Assembly: GCA_913057825.1 (NCBI GenBank)
Contig: CAJXOW010000040.1
Coordinates: 1 to 32,633 of the forward strand
From: an uncultured Balneolaceae bacterium
GTDB taxonomy: Bacteria > Bacteroidota > Rhodothermia > Balneolales > Balneolaceae
Reading direction: 5' to 3'
DNA length: 32,633 bases
Part shown: one piece after another, positions 8,246 through 16,944 of the stretch
Layout of the letters: the number at the start of each line of letters is the position of its first letter
Position numbering within the stretch: the stretch's first letter is position 1
The notes under the pieces: generated by a model
The model's input: the letters and a program-made list of their open reading frames with translations, nothing else
What the model was told of the DNA's origin: nothing
Databases searched by the model: none
Translations under genes and position numbers: made by a program

Positions 8246-9427
8246 TTGAAAGCACTAATTGTCAATTGCCGGAGGAATGGATTAGCAGTAGCGCGATCGC
8301 TGGGGAAAATGGGAGTTGACGTCATTGCAGCTGATCATCACAGAACGGCTCCAGGTTTATATTCAAAATATGTTAAGGAAAGGTATCTCATTCCCCCGCC
8401 TTCCCCATCAAATAATGATTTCGTAAATGAACTGGTTAAAATTGGCCAAAATCACAGCAAGACAGATGAACCCTTTTTTTTGATACCGGTGAATGATGAA
8501 TATGTCTTGACGATGGCTCAAGATTGGAATCTGCTTGTCCCTTATTTCCTTCCCATATTTGAGACTGATGTTACCATCCTGAAAAAATGTTTAAACAAGA
8601 ATGAAACATACGATCTCGCCTGTAATTGTGGGGTGCCCGCCCCTCAATCCTGGATAAATGAATCAGTTGAAAAAATTGAAAATGAAGGCAACTTTCCTTT
8701 TGTAGTTAAACCTGTCTCGAAAAGGTCTCCGGAAAATATCGAGAAGGATATTTTTAAAATTCGCTTTTGTACTGATGTCGAAGCGCTACGCAATGCTGTA
8801 ACGGAGTTAAATCAAAAAAAAGTTAAGTATATAGTCCAAGAGTATATCCCCGGTCCTGACAGTGCATTATATACGGCAGGAATATTTGCCTGGGATGGGC
8901 AATTAGTTGCGGGTTTTACCGGCAGAAAACTTCGACAATTTCCACCTACCACCGGCGAAGCTAGCTTTGCTGAAATTGTTGATGAGCCCGTACTGTTGGA
9001 ATACAGTCGTTCGCTTGTTCAGGATATTGAATTTACAGGCATAGCACAGATTGAATTCAAAAAACATAATGGCAGCTTCTACTTGATGGAAGTCAATCCC
9101 CGTTCCTGGAGTTGGAACGCTCTTTCCAATCAAGCAGGGGTCAACTTACCCTGGATCGGCTGCCAGACGATTAAAGACCAGCAAGCCCATAATGACAGTC
9201 AAAGTAACAACTCAGGTACTTGGCACTATCTATTTATGGATATTTTTTTCAATGGTATTAAAAGTCGAAATACATCGATACTTAGAATATTCCGGGATTG
9301 TTGGCAGGCAGATGTTCACGCATTTTGGAACATTCAAGATCCATTGCCATCATTGATCGCATTTTTGCACACTGTAAAATTAACTTTGCGTTTTTTAAAA
9401 CGCCTCGTTGCACGCCCTTTTCAATAA
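8246..9427 (+). CDS. ATP-grasp ligase (carboxylate-amine ligase type), TTG start
   Basis: The protein is 393 residues from a TTG at 8246. The start is supported because the first residues, MKALIVNCRRNGLAVARSLG, are the beginning of a Rossmann-like pre-ATP-grasp domain (GxxLARSLG). It continues VDVIAADHHRTAPGLYSKYV, FPFVVKPVSKR near residue 150 (ATP-binding lysine), YIVQEYIPGPDSALYTAGIF near residue 195, and IAQIEFKKHNGSFYLMEVNPR near residue 265 (Mg-binding Glu and Asn). These are the core ATP-grasp motifs. Such enzymes form an acyl-phosphate from a carboxylate and join it to an amine. It follows the ComA-like gene by 17 bp, so sulfolactate or phosphosulfolactate is a reasonable carboxylate candidate. 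That substrate link is inference from gene order. Confidence 0.83.
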   Translation: MKALIVNCRRNGLAVARSLGKMGVDVIAADHHRTAPGLYSKYVKERYLIPPPSPSNNDFVNELVKIGQNHSKTDEPFFLIPVNDEYVLTMAQDWNLLVPYFLPIFETDVTILKKCLNKNETYDLACNCGVPAPQSWINESVEKIENEGNFPFVVKPVSKRSPENIEKDIFKIRFCTDVEALRNAVTELNQKKVKYIVQEYIPGPDSALYTAGIFAWDGQLVAGFTGRKLRQFPPTTGEASFAEIVDEPVLLEYSRSLVQDIEFTGIAQIEFKKHNGSFYLMEVNPRSWSWNALSNQAGVNLPWIGCQTIKDQQAHNDSQSNNSGTWHYLFMDIFFNGIKSRNTSILRIFRDCWQADVHAFWNIQDPLPSLIAFLHTVKLTLRFLKRLVARPFQ

Positions 9428-9489
9428 TTAACTACTAACTTTAGTTATCCCCACGCAGTAAGGGATGACATGATAAACAAAAAATATTC

Positions 9490-11100
9490 ATGGCTGTTCA
9501 TTTATCAGATAATTCTGAGTTTAAGTGGCAACAAGATAACCATGTATATTGCTGTGGATATGCTTTTGATGATTCCGGACTTTTAAATGCAAGTCAGTTA
9601 GCTAAAAAGTTCAGTAAGTTAGATAAAGCGGATGATTGGATTAGTCATTTAGACCAATTATCAGGTGTATTCGCGATTATCAGTGAAACCGGAGGATCGA
9701 TCAAAGCAGCTGTAGATTCGGTACGGAGTATTCCATTATTTTTCACTCGTCAAAAAGGCGAATGGCATATCTCTAACAGTGCGATTACACTCCAGGAAAA
9801 ATTCAGCTTTGCTGATATCAACTACCATTCAGCTGCCGAGTATTTGCTAACTGGATATGTAACCGGCCCGAATACACTATTCCCCGATATAAAGCAAGTT
9901 CAAGCCGGTGAATTTATTGAACTGTCTGATGATTCATTTCGTCATAGATATTTTGAGTTCGTCCAAAAAAAGGATTTTGAATGTTCATATGACGATCTGA
10001 TTGACAAACTTCATGAAACTCATCTACGAATATTCCGCCAATTAATTAAATCGTTAGATGGTCGTACCGCAGTTATACCTATCAGTGGAGGTTTTGACTC
10101 CCGATTAATTGCTTATATGCTTGAAACGCTCGAATATGAACCTATTCAATATTTCACTTATGGTGATCCGGGCAATTGGGAGTCCAAAATAGCCGAGGAA
10201 GTGACTGATTTATTTGATCGTGAATTAATTTATATTCCCTACAGCGACAAATCAGAGTATGAGAGCTTTAAAAGTGATGAACGTAAAGAATATTCGATTA
10301 CAGGCGGAAATCTGAGTTCTCATTCTATAATTCAGGATTTCCATGCTACTGGCAAGCTCAGGAAGAATGACCTTATCCCCCAAAACAGTATATTAATACC
10401 TGGCCATTCAGGCGGATTATTGGCCGGAATGCATACACCCAGGCAATTTATAGCTCAATCAAGTGTAAGTCGAAATGAACTTGTCTCTCACATCTTCAAC
10501 GTGAATTTCACCCGATTTAAATGGCAATCGACGGATTTGCACCACTATTTTACTGATAAGATTGTCAATTTATTAAATCTGCCTGAAAAATTAACTAGTA
10601 AAGAAGCTATTTCTAATTATGAAAAGTGGATATGGCAAGAGCGGCAGGGAAAATATATCGTTAATTCACTTCGAACTTATGATTATTGGGGATATGAATG
10701 GCGCATTCCATTATTAGATAAACAATTAATGGAATTCTGGTTGAAAGTTCCGGTTGAGCCAAGAGCTAAACGTGATCTTTATATCGATTATATAAATAAA
10801 TATTTCAACTATAATGTTACTCCCGCCAATTCGAAAAAAATCAACAAATTTCTAGATAAATATAATCCATTTACAAATTCAAGATACGGCAGGTTTATCG
10901 GAGAATTTGGTCTTTTAAACTTAATATCAAAAAGGGTTAAAGATATAATTGAATTGGATCGCCTGAACTTTCCGTTTATCAAATCCGATAATCGTATTCT
11001 CCTTGAAAAACCACCGGCACTGACTTCACTCTACTTTATAAATGAAATTCTAGAAACGACAAATGCTGAATTTGTATCAGATAATCTCACGAAAAAGTAA
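9490..11100 (+). CDS. Asparagine-synthase-like amidotransferase lacking the N-terminal Cys
   Basis: The 536-residue protein has two domains. The N-terminal 190 residues resemble the Ntn glutaminase domain of AsnB (LDQLSGVFAIISETGGSIKA, VDSVRSIPLFF, YLLTGYVTGPNTLF). However, residue 2 is Ala and the next residues are Val-His, so the glutaminase nucleophile Cys2 is absent. The synthase domain is intact at its core: PISGGFDSRL (PP-loop at residues 199-204) binds ATP pyrophosphate, and EWRIPLLDKQLMEFWLKVP near residue 405 matches the conserved WxxExRxPFLD region. It therefore probably adenylates a carboxylate and transfers a free amine or ammonia. With the ATP-grasp gene 62 bp upstream it may build an amide on the glycan or on the ComA product. 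A similar layout occurs in beta-lactam synthetase-type enzymes. Confidence 0.8.
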   Translation: MAVHLSDNSEFKWQQDNHVYCCGYAFDDSGLLNASQLAKKFSKLDKADDWISHLDQLSGVFAIISETGGSIKAAVDSVRSIPLFFTRQKGEWHISNSAITLQEKFSFADINYHSAAEYLLTGYVTGPNTLFPDIKQVQAGEFIELSDDSFRHRYFEFVQKKDFECSYDDLIDKLHETHLRIFRQLIKSLDGRTAVIPISGGFDSRLIAYMLETLEYEPIQYFTYGDPGNWESKIAEEVTDLFDRELIYIPYSDKSEYESFKSDERKEYSITGGNLSSHSIIQDFHATGKLRKNDLIPQNSILIPGHSGGLLAGMHTPRQFIAQSSVSRNELVSHIFNVNFTRFKWQSTDLHHYFTDKIVNLLNLPEKLTSKEAISNYEKWIWQERQGKYIVNSLRTYDYWGYEWRIPLLDKQLMEFWLKVPVEPRAKRDLYIDYINKYFNYNVTPANSKKINKFLDKYNPFTNSRYGRFIGEFGLLNLISKRVKDIIELDRLNFPFIKSDNRILLEKPPALTSLYFINEILETTNAEFVSDNLTKK

Positions 11101-11129
11101 TTAATTAAAGTGAATCTGATTCAGATAAG

Positions 11130-12602
11130 ATGAAAAGTTCCACTGCAAAGATTTTCAAATTATTTCAGCAGGGTTTCGCCTATAGCCTGGGGAATTTTTT
11201 TAATAAGTTTCTTCTTTTCCTGATGATTCCCCTCTATGCTGAATTTATTTTGCCGTCCGACCTAAGTTTACTTGAGATATTAGATCCCCTGGAACAGTTT
11301 GTCTATGGAGTACTGAATCTAGGTATGGTACATGCATTCTATCGATATTATGAGGTAGACGGAGAGCCTGATTATCAGAGAAAAGTGATATCAACACTTT
11401 TCTGGTTTTTGAGTTTAATGGCAATAATTGTTTGCATCATTTTTGCAGTTTTTGCCGACACACTTGTCGAATTAATTCTTCCTGCCCATTCACTTGCCAA
11501 AACTTGCTTCTTACTTACATTGGCAAGTTTGTTTATCCGCTATTTCAGTTTATCTGCTTCAGGCTACCTTAACAAAACAGAACAAGCAACCAAATACTCT
11601 ATATGGAATATCGCAGGCACATTTCTGTTCTGTAGTTATAACTTTTATTTCCTGGCGATTGAGCATCAACAAATCGACGCCGTTTTTGAGGCCAGAATTT
11701 TAAGTATGCTACCTGTTACAATTGCCGGTATTTGGTCATTTCGAAGAGTTTTAGCATTTACTTTCGATTTTAAAATGCTAAAACATATGTTGAAATTTTC
11801 CTATCCCTTTATCTTATCGGCAGCATCCTATCCCATACTTACTTATGTTGACCGTTGGATGTTGAGCAAACTTGCCAGTCCCAAAGCGACCGGTATTTAT
11901 GGCATGTCTTATAGATTTGGCATGATACCCGGCATGATACTTGTTCAACCCTTTTTGAAAGCTTGGCGTCCCTTTATCCATAACTACAATGATCGTGAAA
12001 CTCAGCAAGTCGTTTACAAAAGAATACTTCTTTACTATGGCCTCATCGGTTGTATGCTTTGGATTGGTCTCTCAGTATTAAGCTACGAGATAATAGTACT
12101 TTTTACATCAAAAGCTTATTTTGCCGGTAACATTATCATACCCTATGTAGCTTCTTCCCAGTTGTTATATGGGCTAGGATGGATCGTAATAGCCGGTCTT
12201 GCAGTTCAAGATAAAACCTTTTTTATCGGATTCTGTACATTTCTTGCAGGAATATTAAATGTGATCTTGAATTATTACTGGATACCCATATTCGGTATAT
12301 TGGGAGCAGCCTACGCCACATTGGTCTCTTTCCTGGGTATCTTCTTGGGGTATGCAATCTATTCTTACCGCCAACTACCGCTAAGCTGGCCCTATAGTCG
12401 TCTTATAGCGATGGTGGTAATTTCGATTGGCACCTATTATGTTAGCAGTTTTATCAGTGTTGATAATTTTTGGGTTCAAATAATTTATAAACTATTATCA
12501 ACTCTGCCTGCATTAATCATACTAACTTTCTTAGCGGGTCTAAATCCCTGGAAATTAAGCAATATTGGTAGCCACCTGACGAATGGTTTTAAAGACAAGT
12601 AA
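11130..12602 (+). CDS. Wzx-like polysaccharide flippase (MOP superfamily)
   Basis: The 490-residue protein is very hydrophobic, with about 12-14 predicted membrane helices by eye. It begins FKLFQQGFAYSLGNFFNKFL, the amphipathic entry typical of RfbX/Wzx transporters of the polysaccharide biosynthesis protein family. It later has YPILTYVDRWMLSKLASPKA near residue 235, which matches the conserved 'DRxxLxxxxgxxxxGxYxxxxr' segment at the start of the second half, followed by GIYGMSYRFGMIPGMIL. It should move undecaprenyl-linked repeat units across the inner membrane. It is the last + strand gene of the cluster and lies 29 bp behind the AsnB-like gene. No Wzy polymerase is visible in the window; it may lie to the left. 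Confidence 0.86.
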   Translation: MKSSTAKIFKLFQQGFAYSLGNFFNKFLLFLMIPLYAEFILPSDLSLLEILDPLEQFVYGVLNLGMVHAFYRYYEVDGEPDYQRKVISTLFWFLSLMAIIVCIIFAVFADTLVELILPAHSLAKTCFLLTLASLFIRYFSLSASGYLNKTEQATKYSIWNIAGTFLFCSYNFYFLAIEHQQIDAVFEARILSMLPVTIAGIWSFRRVLAFTFDFKMLKHMLKFSYPFILSAASYPILTYVDRWMLSKLASPKATGIYGMSYRFGMIPGMILVQPFLKAWRPFIHNYNDRETQQVVYKRILLYYGLIGCMLWIGLSVLSYEIIVLFTSKAYFAGNIIIPYVASSQLLYGLGWIVIAGLAVQDKTFFIGFCTFLAGILNVILNYYWIPIFGILGAAYATLVSFLGIFLGYAIYSYRQLPLSWPYSRLIAMVVISIGTYYVSSFISVDNFWVQIIYKLLSTLPALIILTFLAGLNPWKLSNIGSHLTNGFKDK

Positions 12603-12664
12603 AATAATCCGTTAGACAATTTATTTAAGAAGTGGTTTGCATCTACATCCAGCAAACGCATAAT

Positions 12665-13351
12665 CTATGAACTTAATATGAAGTAGATGCGACCTTTATA
12701 TTTTGACTTTTCTTCTATTTCAAATCCGCTATCTTGAATATTTGTTTCCAATCTCCTTTCAGTAAAGTTTTTATGACCAACCTCCCAAAAATGATGGGTT
12801 TCCGTTATAGGCACCTTAGGTACATAAACTGAAATCCTAACATTTTTAATGATTGGCAGCCATAAATCAAGATCCAACAATCTTCTCTTATTTTCAGGAA
12901 CACTCATGAAAATATTTCTGCATCGGTCATGGAGCTTCTCTAATACTTGAATAAATTTTTCATAAGGTATATGCTCAAACACTTCAAAAGCCAAAACATG
13001 ATCGTAGCTCTTTTCAAATTGATAGGTAACAATATTAGCGTGAATATCAGCCTCTTTATCCTCATCAATATCGAGAGTGGTTACCTGTACTCCATTTGAT
13101 TTTAAATAATTGGAACAAAAGCCTGAACCCGGTCCTATTTCCAGCACCTTGTCTCCCGGCTTAACTTTATTCTCCATTAATTGCTGTTGATAGTGATACA
13201 ACAACCAATGGTCCCTCGACTCAAGGCTACGTGTCCATTCAGCTGCATATGTATATTTGATACCTTCAACTATTTCATGCTTTTCTTCGCTCATCTTTGT
13301 GGTATTTTTAATGACAACATCCCTATTAACTGATTGGATTAAATTCCGCAT
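12665..13351 (-). CDS. Class I SAM-dependent methyltransferase
   Basis: The protein is 228 residues from the ATG at 13351. A TTG one codon further out (13354) and a later in-frame ATG at 13294 are other possible starts. Residues near 70 hold DKVLEIGPGSGFCSNYL, the SAM-binding motif I. VTTLDIDEDKEADIHANI follows as motif II with its acidic residue, and DHVLAFEVFEHIPYEKFI is the motif IV region (EVFEHI). This is the pattern of UbiE/Methyltransf_11-like enzymes. The substrate is unknown. Convergent with the flippase and 62 bp from it, it may O-methylate a glycan sugar, cap a chain, or act elsewhere. It is the only gene of the AT-rich cluster on the - strand, so it is probably a separate transcription unit. 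Confidence 0.8.
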   Translation of the reverse strand: MRNLIQSVNRDVVIKNTTKMSEEKHEIVEGIKYTYAAEWTRSLESRDHWLLYHYQQQLMENKVKPGDKVLEIGPGSGFCSNYLKSNGVQVTTLDIDEDKEADIHANIVTYQFEKSYDHVLAFEVFEHIPYEKFIQVLEKLHDRCRNIFMSVPENKRRLLDLDLWLPIIKNVRISVYVPKVPITETHHFWEVGHKNFTERRLETNIQDSGFEIEEKSKYKGRIYFILSS

Positions 13352-13397
13352 CAAAGATTCTTAGCTTTAACAAAAAGTCAACTGATTTATTATACCT

Positions 13398-13626
13398 TTA
13401 TTTGATGAACATAGCTTTTCTGATTTTACTCATACCCTCATACATCTCTACCCTATCATAGTAAATACCAGAAGATAGATTACTTCCTTTCAATTGAGGA
13501 AGGTAGCTTTCCGCCGACTTACTTCCCTTACAGAGTGTTTTTTAACTTCAGTCCCTTGACATTGAATCCCACGTAATTCTGATCACTATAGCTTACCCCT
13601 ATATTGTGACCGAAACAAAAGGTTTA
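13398..13626 (-). pseudogene. Decayed C-terminal end of a type IX-secreted protein, with a second short open stretch
   Basis: In the 308-bp gap between the methyltransferase and the large FG-GAP gene, the - strand encodes, in frame before a stop at 13398-13400, PQLKGSNLSSGIYYDRVEMY and then EGMSKIRKAMFIK. This aligns well with the end of the intact neighbour (GSGLSSGVYVYRL, then ITRKMMLLK) and with the type IX sorting-domain consensus. The frame is open only back to 13541 and has no start codon. Just upstream, in a different frame (13528-13623), there is another coding-like stretch, HNIGVSYSDQNYVGFNVKGL, ended by a stop. The two look like pieces of a lost gene or genes joined by frameshift and deletion. 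The sorting-domain match is strong by eye; the second piece is unidentified. Confidence 0.55.
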
Positions 13627-13662
13627 TAAGTTAATACGGTGAAGCTGTGGCTAAATTTAATC

Positions 13663-16392
13663 TTATTTAAGCAACATCATTTTCCGAGTTATTTCTTTTC
13701 CGGGTGTAATCAATCGATACACATAGACCCCGCTGGATAGTCCAGATCCGTCAAAGGTTAACTGGTGAGAACCCGCACTTTTTACGCTGTTTATTAATGT
13801 GGTTACAAGCTGACCCGATACCGTATATACTTCCAATCTAACCTGTTGACTGGAAGGTAAATTATACTCAATGATCGTCGACGGATTGAACGGATTGGGG
13901 TAGTTCTGTTTCAACTTAATTTTCTTTGGTTTTTGACCCCCTCTATTATCGATTCCCGTTGTAATTTGACTGCTGGCAAGATTATACTCCGGTTTATTTT
14001 CATTCCATCGCAAGGATTCCAACTCCACAACCGGATCCTGGTCTTCTCCATGATCCAGAACTTCAAATTTTGCATCTAAAACCTTCCCATCTCCATTAAG
14101 TGGCTCAGGGGTTGCCGCTACAAATAAGAGTTTTCCGCCTTGTTGGACAGCTAACGTGTTCACCCCATCTGTATTTGGTTCTCCCAGTCCTTTGAATTTC
14201 AGTTTACTGTCATCGAACGCCAACGTACCCTGAAAGGAATAAATATTTTCTCCCTCTGCTAATTCAATCGGGACGTTTACCGTTTCATTTTCTCCAGCCT
14301 CAATATTGCTCATACTCACCTGCCCGCTGGCTGCGAAAGACTCTGAACTATTATCCACCGGCAGGGAGTCAACAGCACCTGTTGTATACTGAAGAATCAG
14401 CGATGCATCGAGCGCCGTTACCCCCTCATCCAGCGATACGTCCGCGTAGTATTTTTGGGCGTCAGACAGTTCACGGTTTTCAAGCAAATATTGCAGAATG
14501 ATGGACGCGTCAAAGGCCTGAACTTTCTGATTCAGGTCGACATCACCATACGAGGGAATAACAATTTTTCCGTGCCGTACTTTTGCAGGTCGAGTCGAGG
14601 TATTAAACAATGCCTTCTCCCAAAGCAAGTCGTAGGTTTGCTCCGGATTGTCCGGTACCACTATTTTCAACCCAAACAATTTCCCTTCTTCAGCAATATC
14701 CTCAGCACCCGCGGCCGATAGGTTTAAGGTACGGTCTTCCCTGTGATAGCTGGTAATCCAGTCCTTGCCCCGGAGGAGGCTCCTGCTGGTATCGATTCCC
14801 GCAAATTGCAGGTTCGGATTGAATGTGAAGCTAAATTCAAGTGAGGAAATAGTTGAATCCCGGGGAACAGATACATTAACGGGTACTACAGCCGTATCAC
14901 CCGGGACCCCAGCTGCTTTGCCCATACTTACGGTTAGATCGCTTATCAACGAATCTTCTTTAATCTGCAAAAACTGATTGGCATTGATATCCGTTTTTAC
15001 CTGCCTTACTCCAGAGGACCATTCAATCACAAGTGAATCCACTTTTCCTGCATGAGCCAGGCCAAATTCCAACTTGAGGCTATTTTGGGACCGATGTCCG
15101 CCACTTGTCCTTACCGTACGTGATTGCCACATTTTCTTTTCACCGATATTACTGAGAACACGCACTGTTGCACCCATAGCTGAACGATTGGAAGATGTGC
15201 CTTCGAGCTTGACAGCCAGCCAATTATTATCATTTCCTTCGTTGACGTATAAATTATTTGCATAATCCTCCCAGTTGCCGACCAACATATCCACAAAACC
15301 GTCATTGTTATAATCACCACACGAAACACTCGCTCCATTTGCAGGTCTATCTCTCTCCAGTACCAGGCTGGAAGTTACTTCCTTAAATTGTCCATCTCCC
15401 TGGTTCATGAATAGATAATTCCGTGATGGATCACCATCCTGTCCTGCAACCACATACAAGTCCAGGTAGCCGTCATTATTAAAATCTGCCCAGCAACTTC
15501 CAGCCGTATTAGGCATTTCCGATACTACCGGGCTATCCTCAATTTTTCGAAATGAACCATCCCCCTCATTTTCGTAAAAAAAGTTAGCTCCGTCTCCGTT
15601 CGTCACATACAGATCAGGGTCCCGGTCATTATCAAAATCTCCCCAGCTCAAACCGTTTGAACGTCCGGTGTCATTAGCCAACACACCTTCACTACGCTTT
15701 TTAAAAGTCCCATCCCCGTTATTGATGAAAACAGAGTTTTCAACTGCCCGGTTAGCTACAACTAAATCCAGATCACCGTCATCCTCAATATCGACCCAGC
15801 TGCCTTGCCAGGAATAGTAAGCATCTTTTCCGATCACATCTTCACTGACTACGGTGAAACTTCCATCACCGTTATTCCGATACAAAACATTTCTCAAATC
15901 CCAATACCCATTAGCTACAAATAGATCGACATGACCATCATTGTTGTAATCTGCCCAACTAGCCCCGAGTGATGAGCTTTCATCCTGGGTAGGAAGAATC
16001 CCGAATACCTGTTCAAAACCATCCCCTGTATTTTCAAAAAAGCCGTTGCTTTGATACACGGCATTGGCAACATACAGATCCAGATTGCCGTCATTATTAT
16101 AATCTGCCCATGCCGGAGCATTTGAACGAGTTCTCGCATCAACAACAGGGTTATTGGGCTGCGCCTCAAAGCCTCCCTGACCATCCCCTATAAACAAGAA
16201 GTCCTGTTGATCTATGCCATTGCCAATATAGATATCCAAGAAACCATCCCCATTGTAATCAACCATACTAATCCCCTGGGTCATTCTAATTTCTGAACCG
16301 ACGGGTGTGTCCGTTACCCGTTTAAAATCCTGGGCTGATAAGGCGGGTACTGCGAATAATCCCATGAATAATATATAGATAACCTTCTTCAT
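13663..16392 (-). CDS. Exported FG-GAP/VCBS repeat protein with ASPIC/UnbV, cohesin-like and dockerin-like domains and a type IX sorting domain
   Basis: The 909-residue protein has a clear signal peptide (MKKVIYILFMGLFAVPALSA, cleaved before QDF). Residues about 40-380 hold about seven or eight FG-GAP/VCBS repeats with calcium-type DYNNDGxxDLYVAN motifs, probably a beta-propeller. Residues about 395-475 form an ASPIC/UnbV (CRTAC1-type) domain with GATVRV, TVRTSGGHRSQ and VIEWSSG. A cohesin-like beta-sandwich follows at about 482-609. A dockerin-like pair of F-hand repeats (DVDLNQKVQAFDASIILQYL and DVSLDEGVTALDASLILQYT) is at about 612-675, and a second cohesin-like domain at about 690-805. 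The last 80 residues (NYPNPFNPST to RKMMLLK) are the type IX sorting domain. It should be surface-attached or released and bind calcium, glycans or partners. No catalytic motif is seen. Confidence 0.88.
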   Translation of the reverse strand: MKKVIYILFMGLFAVPALSAQDFKRVTDTPVGSEIRMTQGISMVDYNGDGFLDIYIGNGIDQQDFLFIGDGQGGFEAQPNNPVVDARTRSNAPAWADYNNDGNLDLYVANAVYQSNGFFENTGDGFEQVFGILPTQDESSSLGASWADYNNDGHVDLFVANGYWDLRNVLYRNNGDGSFTVVSEDVIGKDAYYSWQGSWVDIEDDGDLDLVVANRAVENSVFINNGDGTFKKRSEGVLANDTGRSNGLSWGDFDNDRDPDLYVTNGDGANFFYENEGDGSFRKIEDSPVVSEMPNTAGSCWADFNNDGYLDLYVVAGQDGDPSRNYLFMNQGDGQFKEVTSSLVLERDRPANGASVSCGDYNNDGFVDMLVGNWEDYANNLYVNEGNDNNWLAVKLEGTSSNRSAMGATVRVLSNIGEKKMWQSRTVRTSGGHRSQNSLKLEFGLAHAGKVDSLVIEWSSGVRQVKTDINANQFLQIKEDSLISDLTVSMGKAAGVPGDTAVVPVNVSVPRDSTISSLEFSFTFNPNLQFAGIDTSRSLLRGKDWITSYHREDRTLNLSAAGAEDIAEEGKLFGLKIVVPDNPEQTYDLLWEKALFNTSTRPAKVRHGKIVIPSYGDVDLNQKVQAFDASIILQYLLENRELSDAQKYYADVSLDEGVTALDASLILQYTTGAVDSLPVDNSSESFAASGQVSMSNIEAGENETVNVPIELAEGENIYSFQGTLAFDDSKLKFKGLGEPNTDGVNTLAVQQGGKLLFVAATPEPLNGDGKVLDAKFEVLDHGEDQDPVVELESLRWNENKPEYNLASSQITTGIDNRGGQKPKKIKLKQNYPNPFNPSTIIEYNLPSSQQVRLEVYTVSGQLVTTLINSVKSAGSHQLTFDGSGLSSGVYVYRLITPGKEITRKMMLLK

Positions 16393-16486
16393 GATAATCT
16401 CTCTTTCTAATTTATCTTTCTACCACTTATTAAATAGTATAATAGATTATATTTAGAAAATCACTCGCTCTGTTTTAAATGTTAAA

Positions 16487-16650
16487 GAGGTTTTTTGAAA
16501 TTCCGGGGGGCGGTTCCTTGCTCGTATACTTTTCCTCGTCTGCCGGCATTGAGTGGGTAAGTGCCTTATATATGAATATCGTTATTACTGCCGGCTAACC
16601 GGAAAACTATTATGCTTCGGAACCGCCCCCCACGGAATTTCAAAGACTTC
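16487..16650 (+). repeat. Long palindromic element, copy 1 (forward)
   Basis: It lies in the 552-bp divergent gap between the FG-GAP gene and the dehydrogenase gene. The left arm (16487-16517) reads into GGCGGTTCC and the right arm (16619-16650) starts GGAACCGCC. The arms pair over about 29 bp, with a 2-nt bulge beside the G tract. The core begins TTGCTCGTATACTTTTC (16518-16534) and ends TATTATGCTTCGG (16608-16620). An internal 7-bp stem, GCCGGCA (16542-16548) with TGCCGGC (16589-16595), is present. The element starts 94 bp upstream of the FG-GAP start. I see no gene in the rest of the gap (16393-16486 and 16651-16944), which is AT-rich and should hold the promoters of the two divergent genes. 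Confidence 0.85.
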
Positions 16651-16944
16651 TTAAATTTTCTTCAAGGGTGATTTCGCAAACGTTAATCTCCCCGAGCAGT
16701 TTAAATACTATAATAGATGCTATATCATCCATAATGAGCAGTATCCAAATAAATTAACTCTTCACTGGATGATCATAATTGCACTGTCAAAGAAGGACAA
16801 AAGTCAGGTTGTAAATTTTTCTTAAGAGCAGTGGAAAAAATTTTTTAAACTGTCATGGAATGTTGATTCGACAGAGATCAAAGCATCGAACCATTTGAGC
16901 CTTTTATTTACTGCTAATACATATTTATTTAATCTACTTATAAA

